A stretch of DNA of 19,057 nt from assembly GCA_035546135.1 (NCBI GenBank), contig DASZWY010000213.1:1-19057 (forward strand), read 5' to 3'. Origin of the DNA: JABDGR01 sp035546135 (GTDB lineage Bacteria > Verrucomicrobiota > Verrucomicrobiia > Opitutales > JABDGR01). The translations under genes and the position numbers were made by a program. The notes below the pieces were generated by a model. The model saw nothing but the letters and a program-made list of their open reading frames with translations. It made no database searches and was not told the origin of the DNA. This document shows, one piece after another, positions 14,976 through 19,057 of this stretch (its first letter is position 1; every line of letters starts with the position of its first letter).

Positions 14976-15731
14976 ATGGCGAAGACCAAACCGCTCATCG
15001 TAATTGTCGAAGACGAAAAGGAGCTGGCCGCGCTTATCGCGGAGCAACTCGAGGCCACCGGCATGGACACGCAGATGTTCCACCGCATCCAGCACGCCCA
15101 GCGCTTCCTGGCCAAGAACTTCGCGAACCTGATGCTGCTGGACCTCAACCTGCCCGACGGCACGGGTTTCCAGCTCGTCGAGGAACTGCAAAAAATCAAC
15201 GTCAACGTGCCGACGATTTTCCTGACGGCGAACTCCGCCGAGGCCAGCAAGGTCAAGGGCCTCGAAATGGGCGGCGACGATTTCATCACCAAACCGTTCA
15301 GCTTTCCGGAGCTCGTGGCGCGCATCCACGCCGTATTGCGCCGCAGCGAAACGAGCAAGGACACGCTGGTGACGAAGAACGCGCGGCTCGAGGACGAGCC
15401 GTTCTCGTTCTGCGGCGCGGAGATCAACCCTTCGCGCATGGAAATTATTTTCCCCGACGGGCAGTCGGAAAAAATCGGCCGCAAGGAGCTGGGCATCCTC
15501 GCCTTCGTCGCGTCCAACCCGAAGACGGTGCTCACGCGGCAAAGCCTCATCCACTCGGTCTGGGGCGTGCATGCCGACGTGCGCAGCCGCTCGCTCGACC
15601 AGTATATCGTGCGCATCCGCGAGGCGTTTGGCCGGCATGGGCGCGACCTTGCCGCCTTCCGCACCATTCACGGCGTGGGCTACATTTACGATACGGACGG
15701 GCTGACCGCGGCGGCTCCCGGCAAGGCCTAG
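14976..15731 (+). CDS. OmpR/PhoB-family response regulator
   Basis: This two-component DNA-binding regulator has 251 residues. The receiver domain (about 6-120) has the acidic pocket E12/D13, phospho-acceptor D56 (in MLLDLNLPDG), T84 and K106 (in DDFITKPFSF). A winged-helix DNA-binding domain (about 145-240) contains LTRQSLIHSVWG, the recognition-helix stretch SRSLDQYIVRIR and the terminal wing HGVGYIYD. ATG 14976 is chosen because the receiver fold starts immediately; the frame is open far upstream but that part lies antisense to hisG. No histidine kinase gene is adjacent, so its signal and partner are unknown. tsaE begins three bases after its stop, so the two are almost certainly co-transcribed. 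A TTGTCA at 14911-14916 with TATAGC at 14938-14943 might be a promoter, but the spacing is poor. Confidence 0.93.
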   Translation: MAKTKPLIVIVEDEKELAALIAEQLEATGMDTQMFHRIQHAQRFLAKNFANLMLLDLNLPDGTGFQLVEELQKINVNVPTIFLTANSAEASKVKGLEMGGDDFITKPFSFPELVARIHAVLRRSETSKDTLVTKNARLEDEPFSFCGAEINPSRMEIIFPDGQSEKIGRKELGILAFVASNPKTVLTRQSLIHSVWGVHADVRSRSLDQYIVRIREAFGRHGRDLAAFRTIHGVGYIYDTDGLTAAAPGKA

Positions 15732-15734
15732 GCC

Positions 15735-16184
15735 ATGAATGAGCGTGACGCGACGCGCGCCCGCTTCGCCGCCGGCTGGGAAACGCGTTCCCCGGTGGAA
15801 ACCGAGGCCGCCGGCGCCGCCCTCGCCGCGATTTTCCCCGCCGACACCGCGCTGGCGCTGCACGGCGGCCTCGGCGCGGGCAAGACGACGTTCGTGCGCG
15901 GTCTGGCGCGGGGGTGGGGGGTGCGCGGCCCGGTCGTCAGCCCCACGTTCAATTACTTTCTGATTTACCGCGGCGCGCGGCAGCTCGCGCACCTCGACGC
16001 CTATCGGCTCACCCAGCCCGCGGACGCCGATGCGCTGTTGCTCGACGAATTTTTGCAGCCGCCGTGGTGCCTCGCGGTGGAGTGGCCGGAGAACCTCGGC
16101 GACCGCCTGCCGCCGGGCGCCTGGCACCTCGACTTCGCAGCCCCCGAGGAAACGCGGCGCGTGCTCACGCTGCGGCCGGCTTAA
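15735..16184 (+). CDS. tsaE: tRNA threonylcarbamoyladenosine biosynthesis ATPase TsaE
   Basis: TsaE is the small P-loop ATPase that works with TsaB and TsaD to make t6A at position 37 of ANN-decoding tRNAs. The protein has 149 residues, the normal length. It shows Walker A GGLGAGKTT (44-52), the SPTF segment (69-72), the HLDAYRL motif (86-92) with the metal-linked Asp, and VEWPENLGDRLP (115-125). All family hallmarks are present, so the call is firm although the flanks are alanine-rich and divergent. It follows the response regulator by three bases. Its stop codon shares the palindrome TTAA with the stop of the convergent membrane-protein gene. Confidence 0.93.
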   Translation: MNERDATRARFAAGWETRSPVETEAAGAALAAIFPADTALALHGGLGAGKTTFVRGLARGWGVRGPVVSPTFNYFLIYRGARQLAHLDAYRLTQPADADALLLDEFLQPPWCLAVEWPENLGDRLPPGAWHLDFAAPEETRRVLTLRPA

Positions 16185-16657
16185 TGCGGGACGATGATGC
16201 CGGAAAGCCCGATGATGGTGCCGACCACCAGCCCGTAGAAAAAGTGCGCCACGCAGTATGAGAGGGCAATGGGGAAACTGCGCTGCTGGAATTCCTCGAG
16301 CGGATGCGCGTCGGACACCGCGCCGATGAGCACCAACCCCATCATCAGCCCGTGGAACAAGCCCAAACCCGCGCCCCACGCGAGGTTCACCCCGACGCCT
16401 TGCGCGCCGATGGCCACGAGCACGAGCGCGTAAATTTGCCCGAAGAAGATGCCGAGCACGGCATGCACAAACCAGCCCACCGCCTCGGCGCGCTCATAGC
16501 TGCGGGTGAACAAACTCCCGACGGAAATCACCAGCCGCACCTTCGTCAGCCCGCTGCGGGTGATGGCCGACAGCACCGCCACCATCACTCCGGCGCCGAG
16601 CAGGCCCGCGACGGCTGACCAGACTAAAAACCTTCCGATGAGCGACGCGGCACTCAT
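16181..16657 (-). CDS. Unknown membrane protein with about four transmembrane helices
   Basis: I do not recognise a family for this 158-residue protein. It has hydrophobic stretches in about 2-25, 60-84, 90-112 and 124-150, with glycine-rich helices (GAGLGLFHGLMMG, YGLVVGTIIGLSG). Histidines occur within or next to the helices (WFVHAVLG, LFHGLMMG, CVAHFFYG), and a charged loop HPLEEFQQR precedes the last helix. A heme, metal or quinone role is possible but not demonstrated. ATG 16657 is chosen; the frame also opens at TTG 16675. It is convergent with tsaE, and the two genes overlap by four bases at a shared TTAA. It lies 91 bases downstream of the Rrf2-type gene on the same strand. Confidence 0.75.
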   Translation of the reverse strand: MSAASLIGRFLVWSAVAGLLGAGVMVAVLSAITRSGLTKVRLVISVGSLFTRSYERAEAVGWFVHAVLGIFFGQIYALVLVAIGAQGVGVNLAWGAGLGLFHGLMMGLVLIGAVSDAHPLEEFQQRSFPIALSYCVAHFFYGLVVGTIIGLSGIIVPH

Positions 16658-16697
16658 GCGGCAACCTAGGCCCAAACTCCCTTTCCCGCAAGGGGAT

Positions 16698-16736
16698 GGC
16701 GGAAGAAAAGTTGGTTTTTAACAGACTTTTTCCGCC
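16698..16736. terminator. Inverted repeat between the Rrf2-type and membrane-protein genes
   Basis: GGCGGAAGAAAAGT (16698-16711) pairs with ACTTTTTCCGCC (16725-16736), with two unpaired bases and a 13-base loop. It lies 13-51 bases after the Rrf2-type stop, read on the minus strand. The A/T-rich inner part makes it terminator-like, but no T-run follows the stem. Confidence 0.4.
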
Positions 16737-16748
16737 GGGCTCAGCGGG

Positions 16749-17162
16749 CTAAATGTGCCACATCTCGCTGGCGTCGCGCGACAGCAGGTGCTCGATGGTG
16801 CGCGCCTTGAGGGTGGCTTCGAACGTTCCACTGATGTCGCGCCACACCGCTGCGACCCGTGCGCCCGACTGCCCGGCGCTGGACGCCGCGGCCTCGATCA
16901 TCTCGGCATCCACCACGCGCACGATGTCGTAAAGGGAAATTTCACCGGCGGGGCGGGCAAGGGCGTAGCCGCCCTGCTTGCCGCGCCGGCTGACGATGAG
17001 GCCGCCGTTGCGCAGCTCATTGAGGATTTGCACCAGGTAGTTGGCGGGCACGGCCTCGGCCTTGGCAAGGGTCTCAATGTGCGCCAGGCGGGCGCGACCA
17101 TGGCTGCGCGCCAGTTGCGCGAGCACGCGGCAGGCGTATTCGACCTTGAGCGAGATTTTCAC
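16749..17162 (-). CDS. Rrf2-family transcriptional regulator without cluster cysteines
   Basis: This 137-residue protein opens with KISLKVEYACRVLAQLA, the Rrf2 helix start. The family winged helix follows: IPxxYLxQIL-like VPANYLVQILNELRNGGLI, then SRRGKQGGYALARPAGEISLYDIV. Rrf2 proteins regulate iron-sulfur biogenesis, cysteine or nitrosative-stress genes. The three-cysteine cluster of IscR/NsrR is missing; the only Cys in the chosen protein is in the first helix. It may therefore sense a ligand without an Fe-S cluster, as CymR does through a partner, but this is inference. Start is GTG at 17162 by alignment to the family start; another GTG at 17189 would add nine residues. Neither has a clear Shine-Dalgarno. 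The gene is divergent from nfeD. Confidence 0.9.
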   Translation of the reverse strand: MKISLKVEYACRVLAQLARSHGRARLAHIETLAKAEAVPANYLVQILNELRNGGLIVSRRGKQGGYALARPAGEISLYDIVRVVDAEMIEAAASSAGQSGARVAAVWRDISGTFEATLKARTIEHLLSRDASEMWHI

Positions 17163-17270
17163 CTGGGCGCAATTTAGCGGCGAAGGCACCTTGGCGCAAG
17201 GGCGAAGGCGCTGGCGGATAAGGGCTTTTCGTCGCGCGGTGCTTTAGCCCGCGCGACCAAGAAGTGTCCG

Positions 17271-17408
17271 CACCGGCCAAACTCGGTAATGTCTCACTTT
17301 GGGCCGTCGCAAGCGACGCCCCTACAGTTTTTGAACCGATTGCTGTAGGGGCGCCGCTTGTCGGCGGCCCTGCTTCAAGTTCAAACTGACCCGCCACCGG
17401 CCAAACTC
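17271..17408. repeat. Large hairpin flanked by 14-bp direct repeats (MITE- or REP-like)
   Basis: Positions 17301-17327 and 17343-17370 are near-perfect inverted arms of 27 and 28 bases, including CCCCTACAG/CTGTAGGGG, around a 15-base loop. The 14-mer CACCGGCCAAACTC occurs at both 17271-17284 and 17395-17408, flanking the hairpin as direct repeats. Further out, GTGTCCGC (17264-17271) and GCGGACAC (17431-17438) are inverted. The unit fills most of the 290-base gap between the divergent Rrf2-type and nfeD genes. There is no transposase frame, so it would be non-autonomous. Confidence 0.65.
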
Positions 17409-17452
17409 CCTAGCTTGCTTTTCGCTGGAAGCGGACACAGAATAAGAGGGTG

Positions 17453-19042
17453 ATGAAAAATCCCCGTTGCCCCCGCGCGCCGGGGTCGCGAAAACTCCGC
17501 GCGAAATGGACTGCCCTCGGCTTGCTGCTGGCGGGGTGGGCGGGGCTGGTGTACGCGCAGGATGCGGCGGCGCCGGCGGCGAGCTCCGCGGCCACGACGG
17601 CGGAAAGGGGAAGCGCGACGAACGCGGACGATCATCCGCTGTCGGCGAGCCCGATGGACGATGCATCCGAACCCGAGGCCCGCAACGCGAAACCCGGCAC
17701 GCCCAAATTAGTTTACGTCGTCCCCATTCAGGGCGAAATCAGCGCGCCGCAGCTCTATATCCTGCGCCGCACGCTCAAGGACGCCATCGAAAACCACGCC
17801 GACGCCGTCGTGCTCGACATGGACACCCTCGGCGGCGAGATGAGCGTCATGCTCGACATGATGGACGCGCTTTCGAAATTCCCGGGCCACACCTTCACCT
17901 ACGTGGATGACAAGGCGCTCTCCGCCGGTTCGTTCATCGCCTCGGCCACCAACGACATTTATTTCAAGCCCGGCTCGAGCACCATCGGCGCGGCGGCGGC
18001 GGTCACGTCCGAGGGCACGGACATCGATTCGACGATGCGGCTGAAAATCAACAGCTTCATCGAGGCCAAAGTGCGCGCCCTCACCGCCGGCCAGCGCTAC
18101 CGCGCCGACGTGCAGCGCGCGATGATGGACGCCGACTACGAATTCAAAATCGGCGATACGGTCATCAAGCCCAAGGGCGAACTGCTGACGCTCACCGGCG
18201 AGGAAGCCTGCAAGAAATACGGCACCCCGCCGGAAAAACTCCTCGGCGCGGGCCTCGCGCCGGACATCCACGCGATGCTGGAAAAGGCCTACGGCCCGGG
18301 CGGCTTCACCGTGCGCGAGTTTGACCTGACGTGGTCGGAGCAGCTGGCGAAGTGGATCAATACGATTGCGCCGATTTTGATGGGCGCGGGTATTTTGCTG
18401 CTGCTGATCGAGTTCAAGACCCCCGGCACCATTTTCCCCGGCGTCGTCGGCGTGTGCCTGCTTGTGCTGGTGTTTGCCGGCCAGTACATCGCCGGGCTGT
18501 CGGGCTACGAGCCGGCGATTCTGTTCCTGCTTGGCCTCTGCTGCATCGTGCTGGAGCTGCTGGTGTTCACCGGCTCGGCGTTGTGCGGCGTCATCGGCGT
18601 GGGGTGTCTCCTCGCCTCGTTCATTTGGGCGATGACGGATGTCTGGCCCGGCGAGAGCTTCGGCGGCGTGAACGCCCAGGCGCTCACGCAGCCGCTCCTC
18701 AATCTCGTCATGGCGCTGGTGATTGCGGGGGTGGGCTTCGCCATTGCGCTGAAATTTTTGCCCAAGACGAGTTTCTACGGCCGCCTGGTGAACCAAACCT
18801 CCGTGCCCTACGACAGCGTGGTCGCGGCGGCGGGTGGCGCCCTGGCGACGGGCGCGATTGTGCTGCCCGAGCCTGGGGCGCGCGGACTGGCCGTCACGGA
18901 CTTGCGCCCGCTCGGGGAAATCGAAATCGCCGGGGCGCGCTACCAGGCCCGCGCCGCGCACGGGCAGATTGACCGCGGCGCGCCCGTCGAGGTCGTCGGC
19001 CGCAAGGATTTTGCGCTCGCGGTGAAAAACGCCGACACCTGA
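17453..19042 (+). CDS. nfeD: Long-form NfeD membrane serine protease
   Basis: This 529-residue protein has the three-part long NfeD plan. A signal peptide (about 1-35, TALGLLLAGWAGLVYA then QD) precedes an acidic, low-complexity linker. A ClpP-like protease domain (about 85-290) carries DTLGGE (124-129) and the probable nucleophile S157 in LSAGS, with a candidate general base at K198 (MRLKINSF). Four transmembrane segments span about 310-455. The C-terminal OB-fold NfeD domain (about 470-529) ends with the LRPLGEIEIAG and PVEVVGRKD patterns. Known relatives cleave or partner with flotillin or stomatin-like proteins in the membrane. AGAGGG lies just before a GTG at 17450 and ATG at 17453; I list the ATG, but the GTG would add only one residue. 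A downstream gene starts 10 bases after its stop, and could be the flotillin-like partner. Confidence 0.93.
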   Translation: MKNPRCPRAPGSRKLRAKWTALGLLLAGWAGLVYAQDAAAPAASSAATTAERGSATNADDHPLSASPMDDASEPEARNAKPGTPKLVYVVPIQGEISAPQLYILRRTLKDAIENHADAVVLDMDTLGGEMSVMLDMMDALSKFPGHTFTYVDDKALSAGSFIASATNDIYFKPGSSTIGAAAAVTSEGTDIDSTMRLKINSFIEAKVRALTAGQRYRADVQRAMMDADYEFKIGDTVIKPKGELLTLTGEEACKKYGTPPEKLLGAGLAPDIHAMLEKAYGPGGFTVREFDLTWSEQLAKWINTIAPILMGAGILLLLIEFKTPGTIFPGVVGVCLLVLVFAGQYIAGLSGYEPAILFLLGLCCIVLELLVFTGSALCGVIGVGCLLASFIWAMTDVWPGESFGGVNAQALTQPLLNLVMALVIAGVGFAIALKFLPKTSFYGRLVNQTSVPYDSVVAAAGGALATGAIVLPEPGARGLAVTDLRPLGEIEIAGARYQARAAHGQIDRGAPVEVVGRKDFALAVKNADT

Positions 19043-19052
19043 TCCCTCCGCC

Positions 19053-19057
19053 ATGTC
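19053..19057 (+). CDS. Start of the next gene, cut by the window edge
   Basis: An ATG appears 10 bases after the nfeD stop, with only five bases in view. Pyrimidine-rich TCCCTCCGCC precedes it, so there is no Shine-Dalgarno. Long nfeD genes are often followed by a flotillin-like gene (floA), which makes that a guess from context only. Confidence 0.3.

Noticed and set aside
1..19057. CRISPR array, defence system, biosynthetic cluster, prophage or complete transposon
   Set aside because: No regularly spaced repeats, and no nuclease, integrase, transposase or modular synthase genes were found; genes are mostly recognisable housekeeping functions.

Overview
The window is one high-GC bacterial chromosomal segment densely packed with housekeeping genes on both strands. 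The best taxonomic hint is the double-length UvrA of about 1,865 residues, with four ABC cassettes. This architecture is known from chlamydiae, so the PVC superphylum is likely. High GC, weak or absent Shine-Dalgarno sequences and an FmdB-like start motif make a Verrucomicrobiota member my best guess. That is an inference; there is no rRNA here to settle it. No tRNA, rRNA, CRISPR array, complete insertion sequence or prophage was seen.

Layout. Positions 179-7984 are on the minus strand: an FmdB-like small protein with a Cys-rich tail, recQ, and the tandem uvrA, whose GTG start overlaps the recQ stop. From 8091 the plus strand carries mnmE and mnmG, the two subunits of the tRNA wobble-uridine modification enzyme. 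A previously easy-to-miss 48-residue lipoprotein gene lies between them on the minus strand (9471-9617). Next come a membrane methyltransferase of the isoprenylcysteine/phospholipid type (plus), then an N-carbamoylputrescine amidase-like nitrilase and hisG (both minus). An orphan OmpR-type response regulator and tsaE follow as a tight plus-strand pair. A four-helix membrane protein of unknown function and an Rrf2-type regulator are on the minus strand, and a long-form NfeD membrane protease is on the plus strand, with the next gene starting at the very end.

Functional themes: DNA repair (uvrA, recQ), tRNA modification (mnmE, mnmG, tsaE), and isolated metabolic or regulatory genes. There is no secondary-metabolism or defence cluster.

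The most interesting signal is a pair of parS centromere-like 16-mers, 51 bp apart, inside the mnmG coding sequence. They are read in frame as Phe-His-Val-Glu within a stretch of about 40 residues that E. coli MnmG, as I recall it, lacks. A DnaA-box match lies just upstream of mnmG, and genes to the left and right are mostly transcribed away from this point, so the locus may be close to the replication origin. Base composition also changes inside mnmE (near 9,000) and inside mnmG (near 11,550), as if a block of about 2.5 kb containing the parS pair had been exchanged by recombination. Several intergenic inverted repeats are also recorded, most notably a near-perfect 27/28-bp hairpin flanked by 14-bp direct repeats upstream of nfeD.
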